A stretch of DNA of 64,000 nucleotides from SZUA-442 sp963792405 (GTDB lineage Bacteria; Actinomycetota; Acidimicrobiia; Spongiisociales; UBA5794): assembly GCA_963792405.1 (NCBI GenBank), contig CAWBVU010000006.1:186001-250000 (forward strand), given 5' to 3'. The notes under the pieces were generated by a model. The model was not told the origin of the DNA, did no database searches, and was given only the letters and a program-made list of their open reading frames with translations. Numbering within the stretch: position 1 is the first letter of the stretch; each line of letters starts with the position of its first letter. Made by a program: the position numbers and the translations under genes. Positions 41,781 to 49,554 of the stretch are shown piece after piece.

Positions 41781-43137
41781 TCTGAATGGGCAGCTCCGCA
41801 GCTACATGATCGACACGACCGAGGCGGTCGATGTCGATGAGCTGATCACACGGCACGAATCAGACCATGCGTCTCGGTCTCCGAGAGCGAACCGACGGAT
41901 GCCACGCTGGGCTTTCGCTGTGACGGCGGCTGTTGGTCTACTGCTGGTCATTGGTGGCGCCTCATTCCTTCTCGGCGGTTCGGAGGGTTCAGCGCCTCCC
42001 GCCCAATCGACCACCCCTTCGACAGCCCCGACCACTCCGACGACGGTGCCGGCACCAACCACATTGGCACCCGGTACCGCAGTGACTCCGGACGCGTGGA
42101 CTCCGATCCTGGCGTCGACCGACGCACGAGAGATCGCAGGCATCGACACATGTCCTGACGGAAGCACCCCCGATGCTGTCGGCGATGCCAGTCAATTGCG
42201 ACCCGCCGCCGGCGCAGTGTCGATCCTCGGAGCCGCGTTTGACCAGGCGCGAGGTGTGATCGTCACGATCGACCTCAACGGCGATACGTGGACTTTCGAC
42301 GTGTGCACCAACACCTGGCACAACACCGGCGCAAACGCCGAAGAGGTCGGATCACGAGAACAAGGATTCGTCAACGGGGCTCCTGGAACGAACTTCTTCG
42401 TGCCGCCACTCGCGTACGACGCTGACTCGGATGTCACCGTCGCGTTGGGTTTCGAAGACGTGTGGGTCTATGACGCAGGCGTCAACAGCTGGACCGAGCA
42501 GCCCAACCGGCGACCAGACGATCTCTTGATCACGTTTGGCGCGGTGTACCACGAACCGTCCGGACTCATCGTCACGACCTCATACCGGTCACGCGACTCG
42601 TCTGCCTTCGGGTCTTTGGATGCGTGGGCATACGACGTCGACGCCAACACCTGGACTCGGATCGGTACGATCAGCGACCAGGCCGAGCAACTCGACCTCT
42701 ACGGATACTCGGCATCACTCGACCGGTTCATCCTGACGGGATGGTTCAACGACGACTACGAATCAGCTGGAGCTCGGACGCTTCTCATGGACCCAGCCAC
42801 CGGCGCCCAAACCATTCTTGACATCGAGAGCCCCCACGTCGATCTCCTCTGGCCCGGCGGTCGCCACGGCGTCGGCAACGACACCGTGTACATCCAGCAG
42901 CGGGGCGGCACCCAGGGTCTGTGCGGCTTTGACACAGCCACCCTTGCATGGACCGACTGCCACGACGCACCCACCACCGGGACCCGCACCGCCGACGCGA
43001 TCGTCGGCGACCCAATCAACAATCGCCTCGTGATCCTCCCAGGACCACTCCCAGCAGGCTCACGCGACCTGTGGTCCATCGACCCGAACACCGGCCAATG
43101 GACTGCACTCGTCTCCATGGGAGAGATCAACGGCTAG
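41773..43137 (+). CDS. Membrane-anchored kelch-like beta-propeller protein, putative anti-sigma partner
   Basis: 454 residues. A cytosolic N-terminus of about 45 residues (VDVDELITRHESDHASRS) is followed by one transmembrane helix (about 47-70) and a Thr/Pro-rich linker. The outer domain has kelch/galactose-oxidase-type repeats (TWTFDVCTNTWHNTG, VWVYDAGVNSWTEQP, AWAYDVDANTWTRIG, LWSIDPNTGQWTAL). It overlaps the sigma factor gene, the usual place of an anti-sigma factor, so it may hold the sigma at the membrane. No zinc anti-sigma motif is visible. The ATG at 41773 has GGGGGTGAG upstream. Confidence 0.7.
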   Translation: MLDLNGQLRSYMIDTTEAVDVDELITRHESDHASRSPRANRRMPRWAFAVTAAVGLLLVIGGASFLLGGSEGSAPPAQSTTPSTAPTTPTTVPAPTTLAPGTAVTPDAWTPILASTDAREIAGIDTCPDGSTPDAVGDASQLRPAAGAVSILGAAFDQARGVIVTIDLNGDTWTFDVCTNTWHNTGANAEEVGSREQGFVNGAPGTNFFVPPLAYDADSDVTVALGFEDVWVYDAGVNSWTEQPNRRPDDLLITFGAVYHEPSGLIVTTSYRSRDSSAFGSLDAWAYDVDANTWTRIGTISDQAEQLDLYGYSASLDRFILTGWFNDDYESAGARTLLMDPATGAQTILDIESPHVDLLWPGGRHGVGNDTVYIQQRGGTQGLCGFDTATLAWTDCHDAPTTGTRTADAIVGDPINNRLVILPGPLPAGSRDLWSIDPNTGQWTALVSMGEING

Positions 43138-43146
43138 CGAACCGCC

Positions 43147-43162
43147 CATATCGGCACATATG
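43147..43162 (+). repeat. Boundary palindrome copy 5 (consensus)
   Basis: Exact CATATCGGCACATATG starting nine bases after the kelch-like gene's stop. The right flank CGTTGCCC begins like that of copy 4. An AACCG/CGGTT pair further out can extend the fold. Confidence 0.75.
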
Positions 43163-43223
43163 CGTTGCCCCCGGTTGTGACCGCTAGCCTTCGCCTCCCC
43201 CTGAGCAACGAGAGGATCCGGAA

Positions 43224-43424
43224 ATGAACCTCGGTCTACCGGAGATCGGAATTGCCGTCATCGGCGTCGTGCTCATCGTGGCCTGGGTCATGGGTGTGAT
43301 GAAGCTGTTCCAGAAGAACCACACCACTCTCGGATGGGTCGCAATCGTGGGAATCATCATTCCGATCGTCGCACTTGTTGGCTATGCAGGCTGGTTCGTC
43401 GACGACCGAAGCACCGCCGCCTAA
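43224..43424 (+). CDS. Small two-helix membrane protein (66 residues)
   Basis: Two hydrophobic helices (about residues 8-28 and 37-58) joined by KLFQKNHTTLG, with an acidic tail VDDRSTAA. AGAGGATCC-type purine stretch precedes the ATG, and TAGCCT at 43184-43189 could be a -10. It is a complete short unit between boundary copies 5 and 6. No homologue recognised. Confidence 0.65.
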   Translation: MNLGLPEIGIAVIGVVLIVAWVMGVMKLFQKNHTTLGWVAIVGIIIPIVALVGYAGWFVDDRSTAA

Positions 43425-43430
43425 CCCACA

Positions 43431-43446
43431 CATATCGGTACATATG
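43431..43446 (+). repeat. Boundary palindrome copy 6 (one-base variant)
   Basis: CATATCGGTACATATG, six bases after the stop of the 66-residue gene. The stop codon itself lies in GCCTAAC (43419-43425), which matches the integron RYYYAAC pattern. Confidence 0.7.
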
Positions 43447-43456
43447 GACGGCGCAG

Positions 43457-43990
43457 CTAGCACTGGACGCGTGGGCTGCGTGGCACGTCGTTCGCGGTAG
43501 GAAACGGACGACCAGACGAACCCGACAGGTCGAACAGGATGCGTTCCTCGCCGGTCAGTCGGGTTTGTCGCGTGGGCCGTCGAGCCTGTTGGTTGGTAGG
43601 GAGGCCAACCCCGCAAGGATGACGGATTTCTTGCCGCGCGGAATCGCGTGTCAGTGCTTGCCAGGTGAGCTGGTCCACCAGGTAATGCCTTGCCTTGGCG
43701 AGTCGTTGCTTGGTGATTCCTTCTCTTCGAACCAAAGGGTCAGGTACGCCTGTCGTTGATGAGTCTGTCGCGTAGAGGCCGTCCTGGTCCAGCAGAAGCA
43801 CGATGTCATGCTCTGGCCGCATGATTCGTTGAGTCTTGCGCAGCGTGGTGGAAGATCGGTAGCGCGCTAGCTGTTCATTGAGTCGGGCTTCTGCCGATGC
43901 CCTGATCTTGATCTCGACGGACCAAGTGCGTTTCGGTCGAGAGGGTGCTTGAGCAGCCAAACCGACGGAACTCAGGCCCCGCAAGGGTTT
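43457..43990 (-). pseudogene. Doubtful ORF or gene remnant next to tRNA-Arg
   Basis: A minus-strand frame of about 175 codons runs from the tRNA-Arg 3' end to 43457 without a convincing start. The stretch WSVEIKIRASAEARLNEQLA resembles the E-x-K strand and QL-x-Y helix of PD-(D/E)xK nuclease-like proteins, and MRPEHDIVLLLDQDGLYATD looks protein-like. The C-terminal 60 codons do not. It could be the decayed remnant of a mobile-element gene, or chance. Confidence 0.25.
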
Positions 43991-43997
43991 CCAGCAG

Positions 43998-44070
43998 CGC
44001 CCTCGGCATGATTCGAACATGCGACACCCGGTTTAGGAAACCGGTGCTCTATCCCCTGAGCTACGAGGGC
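43998..44070 (-). tRNA. tRNA-Arg(CCT)
   Basis: On the minus strand, acceptor GCCCTCG pairs with CGAGGGC. The anticodon stem CCGGT/ACCGG closes loop TTCCTAA with anticodon CCT, and the T-arm is ATGTTCGAATCAT. CCA is not encoded. Its 3' end faces the island (lower coordinates), the side used by integrases that target tRNA genes. TATGCT (plus 44079-44084) lies eight bases upstream as a -10. Confidence 0.93.
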
Positions 44071-44372
44071 CTGCGGGGAGCATAATGGCCGGGCCTTCCG
44101 ACCTCTCCGAAGTCGAAGCTCGTGGCCAGCCTCCACGGACAGGCCGTTCTCAGTGCGGAAGCAGATCGGTGAGGCCGGCGAAGAGCTGTCCGGCGTGCCC
44201 ACCCTCTCGGACAGGAGCGGTGGAGTCGTCGCGCATACGAGGCCCCTTCGATGGGGCCGGGTACCTCTCCCTACCAGGATGACATCGGTGGTAGGAGGTC
44301 CGGTGCGGCGGTCTTGACGGCGCACCCGTTGTGGGGTTGTGTTGGTAGTGACTCCTCGAAGGGAGGTGAGTC
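44071..44372. other. Intergenic region between tRNA-Arg and a membrane protein gene
   Basis: 302 bases with no gene. It holds the tRNA-Arg promoter at one end and, at the other, a strong ribosome-binding site (GGGAGGTGA at 44360) for the gene at 44373. Nothing else is recognised. Antisense frames over the tRNA are spurious. Confidence 0.5.
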
Positions 44373-44879
44373 ATGGCCGTTGCGCACCCGACCGGCGAAC
44401 ACGGGTCGTCGCGTATGGGTGGCGGGCCCGGCTGGCACTACACGGAGTGGCTCCTGGGGATCGTCGGCGGCATCGCCATGTTCCTCGGACTGTTCGTTCT
44501 GTTCGCCAGCGATGACAACTCCATCGGACTCGGGGGTGAGTGGTCGTGGCAGGTGGGGGATATCTCACCTGCCGTCACCTGGGGACTCCTCATCGGAGGG
44601 GGAGTGCTCATCCTCGGCGCCGTGGCGATGGTCGTCATGGGCCGGCATCGAGCGGCACCCGCAGCCGGAGGCGACCGTGCCCTCACGGATCTGTGGTGGC
44701 ACACGGGGGCCTTCCTCGTGGTCAATGCATTCCTCTGGATCCAGGACCTCGCACTCGGCGACGGCGTGAACTACGCCTACTGGGTGACGATCCCCTGGGG
44801 TATCGGCCTGGCCATCCACGCGATGGCCCATCTGCGGGCGCGAGGCAGGGTCGACGGGGCGCGGGCACACCCCGGATAG
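44373..44879 (+). CDS. 2TM-domain membrane protein
   Basis: 168 residues with four hydrophobic helices: two N-terminal (GIVGGIAMFLGLFVLFASDD, WGLLIGGGVLILGAVAMVVM) and a C-terminal pair matching the 2TM domain (LWWHTGAFLVVNAFLWIQDL, YWVTIPWGIGLAIHAM). The 2TM domain is often attached to sensor kinases or stands alone; its role is unknown. GGGAGGTGA precedes the ATG. Confidence 0.7.
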   Translation: MAVAHPTGEHGSSRMGGGPGWHYTEWLLGIVGGIAMFLGLFVLFASDDNSIGLGGEWSWQVGDISPAVTWGLLIGGGVLILGAVAMVVMGRHRAAPAAGGDRALTDLWWHTGAFLVVNAFLWIQDLALGDGVNYAYWVTIPWGIGLAIHAMAHLRARGRVDGARAHPG

Positions 44880-44978
44880 CCGTCTCCTCATCAGGGGGAC
44901 CCCGCGGCGGCGCGGACCCGGTCTCCGCTCATCGGGCGTGAGGTCCGGCGCCGGATCCCGCGCGTCGATCTTGCTGCG

Positions 44979-44984
44979 TAGAGT
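44979..44984 (+). promoter_or_regulatory. Candidate leaderless -10 element
   Basis: TAGAGT, six bases before the GTG at 44991, with no ribosome-binding site between. Confidence 0.4.
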
Positions 44985-44990
44985 GATGAC

Positions 44991-45683
44991 GTGGCATCGA
45001 AGGACCGCACGAGCAATCCCTACGCCCTCGGGCTGGTCGTGTTCGTCATCATGGTGTCGCTCCTGCTCCTCACCATCCTGTTCCTGTTCGTCTCCGGGCT
45101 CTCCGACGAGATCCGCTGGGGCACCGTCGCCGACTGGGTGGGCGCCATGGGGGCGGTCATCGTGGGTGTCGCCGCGCTCTACTTCGCCTTCAAGGCGGGC
45201 CAGGCGACCGAACTCGCCGCAAAGGCCGAGATGCGCTCGACCTTCATCGCCGAACAGGGTGTTGCGTCGCAGGTCCGGTTCTCGTTCGAGGTCGTGGGTG
45301 GCGCCCAGGTGGGCGGTACGCAGATCCGCTTGTCGACGAGCCCGACGTCCCCGAGGGTGCAGGTGGCGATCCTCATCCCCGACCGCTTCGACTTCCCCAA
45401 CGTCGCGGACACCGACCTCATCAGGGAGTGGGAGATCGGGTTCCGGCGAGCGCTCGAGACCTTCGAGCGACACTGGATCCCCTCAGGTGGTTCCCTGTCC
45501 GCAACGTGGCGCCACGTCGGCTACGGCCCGATGGGGGACGGGGTGCGACAGGGCGCCAGCGTCACGGTCATCCCCGTGATCAACGTCACCGAGTCACCGG
45601 ATGCCGATGGCCACGGTGGCCTGCACAACCTCTTCAACCAGGGACCGATCCCGCTGCATCTGGACTCCGCGACGCATCACTGA
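44991..45683 (+). CDS. Membrane protein of unknown function (230 residues)
   Basis: Two N-terminal hydrophobic helices (about 11-36 and 47-67) are followed by a short coiled stretch (AGQATELAAKAEMRS) and a soluble beta-rich domain of about 150 residues with no recognised motif. The first part resembles the two-helix membrane anchor common to many uncharacterised bacterial proteins. It is convergent with the hydrogenase operon, 31 bp from the hypC stop. Confidence 0.6.
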   Translation: MASKDRTSNPYALGLVVFVIMVSLLLLTILFLFVSGLSDEIRWGTVADWVGAMGAVIVGVAALYFAFKAGQATELAAKAEMRSTFIAEQGVASQVRFSFEVVGGAQVGGTQIRLSTSPTSPRVQVAILIPDRFDFPNVADTDLIREWEIGFRRALETFERHWIPSGGSLSATWRHVGYGPMGDGVRQGASVTVIPVINVTESPDADGHGGLHNLFNQGPIPLHLDSATHH

Positions 45684-45714
45684 CGACGTCGGAAGGGGGC
45701 CAGGGGAGACGCGG

Positions 45715-45921
45715 TCAGCCCTCCGTCGGACCGTCGTCAGGGGGTCCCACGAGCCGGATCGCATAGCCCGAGTGGACGATGACGTGATCCCCGACATTGG
45801 CCTCCGGCAGCATCACCAGGTTGACGGTCATCGTCCGGCCCGGGAACTCGACCTCGGCAGGCACCATGGCAGGCGTCGCCTCACCGATGGACAGGACGCG
45901 GCCGGGGATCGCGACGCACAT
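45715..45921 (-). CDS. hypC: Hydrogenase assembly chaperone HypC/HupF
   Basis: 68 residues beginning MCVAIPGRVLSI. The Cys2 that carries the Fe(CN)2CO precursor to the large subunit is in place, and the OB-like strand VNLVMLPEANVGDHVIVHSG follows. It is the last gene of the hydrogenase operon. No hypB, D, E or F is in the window, so these must be elsewhere. Confidence 0.92.
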   Translation of the reverse strand: MCVAIPGRVLSIGEATPAMVPAEVEFPGRTMTVNLVMLPEANVGDHVIVHSGYAIRLVGPPDDGPTEG

Positions 45922-45924
45922 GCC

Positions 45925-46191
45925 TCAGCCGTCCTCCACGACGACCGACACCAACCGCACGTCATGTGCGTGGGGAGCCGCCATGTCGGCCGAGCGGGTG
46001 ATGTCGAGATGGGCGTCCTGCGCGGGCGAGCCGTGTGCGAGCAGCTCGAAGGTCCCTTCGAGCGAATCCGGCGTCACATGGCTCAGCGCACCGATCTCGA
46101 TGCGCACCGCCTCGATGTGGTCCGTGTGTGCCGACTTCGCCACGTTCTCGATCTCGGCGACGAGATCGCGCACCAACCTGGCCTCATGCAT
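45925..46191 (-). CDS. hypA: Short HypA-like nickel-insertion protein without zinc site
   Basis: 88 residues. It keeps the nickel-binding MHE N-terminus and the HypA core (LVRDLVAEIENVAKSA, AVRIEIGALSHVTPDSLEGT, FELLAHGSPAQDAHLDIT). It ends soon after without any of the four zinc-ribbon cysteines; the usual length is about 113. The ATG overlaps the maturation-protease stop by 8 bp. Either zinc is dispensable here or another protein supplies the function. Confidence 0.75.
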   Translation of the reverse strand: MHEARLVRDLVAEIENVAKSAHTDHIEAVRIEIGALSHVTPDSLEGTFELLAHGSPAQDAHLDITRSADMAAPHAHDVRLVSVVVEDG

Positions 46192-46609
46192 CCTGGAGCT
46201 CCTTCGCCACGTTCACGACGGACCACGCCACCTGCGGGGACAACTCCGCACCGTGGTCCGTCTGTTCCACCTCGATCCCGATCACCCTGAGTGATCGGGG
46301 CATCCTGTGCATCGCCCTCGCGAGTTCGACGATCTCGGCGGGCCCGAACGAATGGGTCGACGAGAAGGTCCCCGCGGGGAGGGACTCGGTCATCGCATCG
46401 AAGGTGCGCACCGATCCCGGCGCCATGCCCGATCGCATCGCGTCGACGATCACGACGTCGTCCGTGGGTTCCCAGCCGTCGATGAGGCTGAGCGAGCCGG
46501 ACACGCACCGGCGCACCGCCCAGGTCGACACCCGGGACGCCACCTCCCAGCCTGCGGCGTCGTCGCCCCTATCGGGGTTGCCGATGCCGATGAGCCTCCT
46601 CACCGTCAC
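46184..46609 (-). CDS. [NiFe] hydrogenase maturation protease
   Basis: 141-residue HybD/HycI-type endopeptidase that removes the C-terminal tail of the large subunit after nickel insertion. Signature GIGNPDRGDDAAG near the N-terminus, with nickel-sensing Asp; VVIVDAMRSG and THSFGPAEIVELA follow. The GTG at 46609 overlaps the hyhL stop (GTGA), so coupling to its substrate gene is direct. In-frame codons upstream lie inside hyhL. Confidence 0.88.
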   Translation of the reverse strand: MTVRRLIGIGNPDRGDDAAGWEVASRVSTWAVRRCVSGSLSLIDGWEPTDDVVIVDAMRSGMAPGSVRTFDAMTESLPAGTFSSTHSFGPAEIVELARAMHRMPRSLRVIGIEVEQTDHGAELSPQVAWSVVNVAKELQDA

Positions 46610-47925
46610 ACCCCCCGTCCCGAGCGGGTCCTCGTGCGATCGATCGTCAGGTCGAGGAAGTGCGTCGCACACGAGATGCACGGGTCGTAGTTGCGGATCG
46701 CCTGTTCGAGCTGCCACCTCAGCACATCATCGTCCAGATGGGTCCTCCCCGGGACGAAGCTCCGGAGGTCCTCCTCGATCTGCGCCTGGTTCTGCGCCGT
46801 CGGCGGGACGATCCTGGCGTCGGCGATGAGGCCGTCGCCATCGATCGCATACCGGTGGTACAGGAGGCCCCGCGGCGCCTCGCTCGCCCCGTGGCCCACC
46901 GACGACCTCGGCTCGACGGCCTCGAACGGGGAATCGGGGCGGACGTAGCCCTCGATGATCGCAAGGGCCTCCTCACAGGCGAGCACGATCTCCACCGCCC
47001 TCACGATGATGCTGCGGAACGGGTTCGATTCCCCCGGTCGGAGGCCCGCCGTCGCGGCAGCCTCCCGTGCGACAGGGGTCAGGAGATCGGCGTTGTTGGC
47101 GAACCGCGCCATCGGCCCGACGTGGTACAGGCCACGCTGCTTCATCCGCACATGAAGGGCGTTCGACCACTCGACGTGGCTCTCCTCGAAGTGGTCGTCC
47201 CACTCCTCCACATCGATGTCGAGCCCATCGGATGACACGATCCGGCCGTCGACGATCGCGTATTCGTCGGGGTGCCGCAGCGACACGAACTCGTAGTCCA
47301 TCGTGAAGTCGGGGAACTCGAACCCGGCGACCAGGGACACCGTGTCGGCGGCGCACTCGCGTGCCCACTCGAGCTCGGGGACGAAGGGAGCCAGTTCCGA
47401 GGCCGTCGGCGTCCGGTAGAAGCCGCCGACACGCATGTTGACGGGGTGGATCTCCCTCCCGCCGATCACCGTCATGATCTGATTGCCGAGCTTCTTCAAC
47501 CGCAGGGCGTTGGCGACGACGTCGGGAAGGTCCCCTGCCATCTCGATCGCGCTCGGGTAGCCGAGGAAGTCGGGGGCGTGGAGCATGTACACGTGCAGGG
47601 CATGGCTCTCGATCCACTCGCCGAAGTAGAGGAGCCGCCGCAAGTCACGGATGGGGGCGGGCACCGTCACGCCCGCTGCATCCTCCATGGCGTTCACGGC
47701 GCTCGTCTGGTACGCCACGGGGCAGATGCCGCAGATGCGGGCGGTGATGTCCGGCGCCTCGGAGAAGGACCTGCCGCGCAGGAAGGCCTCATAGAAGCGC
47801 GGCGGCTCGAAGATCGAGAATCGCAGGTCCTTGACCTGGTCGTCGTCGATGCTCAGGTACATCGCGCCTTCACCCTCGACCCTTGCGAGGTAGTCGACCG
47901 AGATCTCGCGGGTGCTAGGAGGCAT
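46606..47925 (-). CDS. hyhL: [NiFe] hydrogenase large subunit, group 3b type
   Basis: 439-residue catalytic subunit. The L1 motif RICGIC (C65, C68) and the L2 motif DPCISCATH (C416, C419, H422) bind the NiFe centre. A 17-residue tail after H422 is the expected cleaved peptide. CGICPVAYQ is the form seen in soluble group 3 enzymes. Group 3b enzymes oxidise H2 or evolve it with NAD(P)(H), and some reduce sulfur. The ATG at 47925 has AGGAGG-like purines near and overlaps the hyhS end by 11 bp. Confidence 0.9.
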   Translation of the reverse strand: MPPSTREISVDYLARVEGEGAMYLSIDDDQVKDLRFSIFEPPRFYEAFLRGRSFSEAPDITARICGICPVAYQTSAVNAMEDAAGVTVPAPIRDLRRLLYFGEWIESHALHVYMLHAPDFLGYPSAIEMAGDLPDVVANALRLKKLGNQIMTVIGGREIHPVNMRVGGFYRTPTASELAPFVPELEWARECAADTVSLVAGFEFPDFTMDYEFVSLRHPDEYAIVDGRIVSSDGLDIDVEEWDDHFEESHVEWSNALHVRMKQRGLYHVGPMARFANNADLLTPVAREAAATAGLRPGESNPFRSIIVRAVEIVLACEEALAIIEGYVRPDSPFEAVEPRSSVGHGASEAPRGLLYHRYAIDGDGLIADARIVPPTAQNQAQIEEDLRSFVPGRTHLDDDVLRWQLEQAIRNYDPCISCATHFLDLTIDRTRTRSGRGV

Positions 47926-48703
47926 AGGTGTCGCTCGCTTTCCTGAAGGCGGGTGCATAGGCGTTGAAGGTGCGGAGGGCGCGCACGAGCTGGGGGTCGT
48001 CGACGCCGATGGCGTGCCATGCGTCGCGAAGCGATGCGACGTTGGCGCTCTCGGCGGGGCCGAAGCACCCGTAGCAGCCACGGTTGTAGGCAGGGCAGAT
48101 GGCACCGCATCCTGCCTGGGTGATCGGTCCCATGCACGGCGTCCCATGTGCGACCATCACACACGAGGTGCCGCGGAGCTTGCACTCGACGCACACGGAA
48201 TGTGTCGGCGTGGTCGGCCGCCTTCCGTGGAGGAGCGCGTCGATGACCTCGACCAGCTGGTGCTTGGAGATGGGGCAGCCCCTGAGCTCGAAGTCCACGT
48301 CGATGTGGTCCGAGATCGGCGTGGACGTCGACAGCGAACGGATGTACTCGGGGTGCGCGTAGACGATCGAGGCGAATTCGTCGACGTCCGCCCAGTTCTT
48401 CAGTGCCTGGATCCCCCCTGCGGTCGCACAGGCGCCGATCGCGACGACGTAGGTGGACTGCTCCCGAACGGCGACGATCCGTTCGGCGTCGTGCGCCGTG
48501 GTGATCGATCCCTCGACGATGGACACGTCGTACGGACCCTCCACGTGGCGCTTGGTGGCCTCGGGGAAGTAGGCGATGTCGATCGCTCCCACGATCGAGA
48601 GGAATTCGTCCTCACAGTCGAGGATCGTGAGCTGGCACCCGTCACACGAGGCGAACTTCCACACCGCCACGGTGGGCCGATGCGTGGTCACGGTGTCGGT
48701 CAT
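47915..48703 (-). CDS. hyhS: [NiFe] hydrogenase small subunit, group 3b type
   Basis: 262 residues with no signal peptide, as expected of a cytosolic enzyme. The proximal cluster starts with C20 and C23 in FASCDGCQL. GACATAGGIQA, RGCPISKHQL and a C-terminal Cys-rich stretch (CVECKLRG, CGAICPAYNRGCYGCFG) bind the remaining Fe-S clusters. The ATG overlaps the hyhG stop (ATGA). Confidence 0.9.
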   Translation of the reverse strand: MTDTVTTHRPTVAVWKFASCDGCQLTILDCEDEFLSIVGAIDIAYFPEATKRHVEGPYDVSIVEGSITTAHDAERIVAVREQSTYVVAIGACATAGGIQALKNWADVDEFASIVYAHPEYIRSLSTSTPISDHIDVDFELRGCPISKHQLVEVIDALLHGRRPTTPTHSVCVECKLRGTSCVMVAHGTPCMGPITQAGCGAICPAYNRGCYGCFGPAESANVASLRDAWHAIGVDDPQLVRALRTFNAYAPAFRKASDTYAS

Positions 48704-49554
48704 AGCTCCTCCACTCCCAACCTCTGGGCCGCCGAGGCGTAGGTGACGACGGGGCCGTCCTTGCAGACGAACAGCGGGCCGAGCTGGCAGTGGCCGCACA
48801 GTCCGATGCCGCACTTCATGTTCCGCTCGAGGCTCACCCACACCCGCAGCGGCGAGATGCCCCGGTTGATCAGGTTCTTGGCCACGACCCGCATCATGAT
48901 CTCGGGGCCGCACACGATGCAGGTCGTCGTCGGCGCCTCGAAGTCGAGCCGGTTGAGCATCGGGGTGACGACGCCGACATCGCCCATCCACTCGTCGTCG
49001 CCACGGTCCACCGTCACCTGGACGTTGAGGTCGAACCGCGCCCTCCACTGGTGGACCTCGTCGTCGTAGAGCAGGTCCGTGGGGGTCCTCGATCCGTAGA
49101 CGATCGACACCGACCCGTACCGCTCGCGGTGGGCGAGCACGTGGAGGATGGCGGGCCGGACCGGGGCGAGGCCGATGCCCCCTGCGACGATGACGAGGTC
49201 GCCGCCCTCGGCGGCCGAAAGGGGCCATGCGGTGCCGTAGGGGCCCCGCACGCCGACCGTGTCACCGGGTGCGAGCGAGGAGATCGCCCCGGTGACCGCA
49301 CCGACGTGTCGCACGGTGTGCACCAGGACCTCTGGCGAGGCAGGGTCTCCCGAGATCGACAGCGGCACCTCCCCGACGCCGAAGACGTACAGCATCGTGA
49401 ACTGGCCCGGCATGAACGCGATGCCCGGGCCACCGTCTGCGGGCGCCAGGGTCACCGACACCGTGTCGTGGGTCTCGACGGTGCGGTCGATCACCGTGAA
49501 GGGACGCAGCAGCATCGGGTCGACGGCGAGCGTGCGGTCGGTGATGAGCGTCAT
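48700..49554 (-). CDS. hyhG: Hydrogenase flavin/NAD(P)-binding subunit gamma
   Basis: 284 residues of the ferredoxin-NADP reductase/PyrK type. The FAD-binding domain (MPGQFTMLYVFGVGEVPLSI), NAD(P) loop (VIVAGGIGLAPVRP), CGPEIMM, and a C-terminal [2Fe-2S] site (CGIGLCGHCQLG...C) are visible. It passes electrons between the hydrogenase core and NAD(P)H. The ATG overlaps the stop of the upstream cyclic-nucleotide-binding protein. Confidence 0.9.
   Translation of the reverse strand: MTLITDRTLAVDPMLLRPFTVIDRTVETHDTVSVTLAPADGGPGIAFMPGQFTMLYVFGVGEVPLSISGDPASPEVLVHTVRHVGAVTGAISSLAPGDTVGVRGPYGTAWPLSAAEGGDLVIVAGGIGLAPVRPAILHVLAHRERYGSVSIVYGSRTPTDLLYDDEVHQWRARFDLNVQVTVDRGDDEWMGDVGVVTPMLNRLDFEAPTTTCIVCGPEIMMRVVAKNLINRGISPLRVWVSLERNMKCGIGLCGHCQLGPLFVCKDGPVVTYASAAQRLGVEEL

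Noticed and set aside
38005..43446. CRISPR array
   Set aside because: The repeats are 0.3-1.9 kb apart with genes between them, and there are no cas genes.
38005..43446. Reading the palindromes as intrinsic terminators
   Set aside because: The stems are only 5-7 bp, partly A/T, with no T-run. Copies also occur next to reverse-oriented genes at their 5' side.
37995..43450. Calling the island a standard integron cassette array
   Set aside because: No intI or attI is present. The repeated sites are about 16-32 bases rather than 57 or more, and only single sites match the RYYYAAC or GTTRRRY boxes. It is kept as a finding, not a feature call.
43972..44325. 117-codon frame over tRNA-Arg ending with ALVAQGIEHRFPKPGV
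   Set aside because: This is another classic false protein read from the antisense strand of a tRNA gene.
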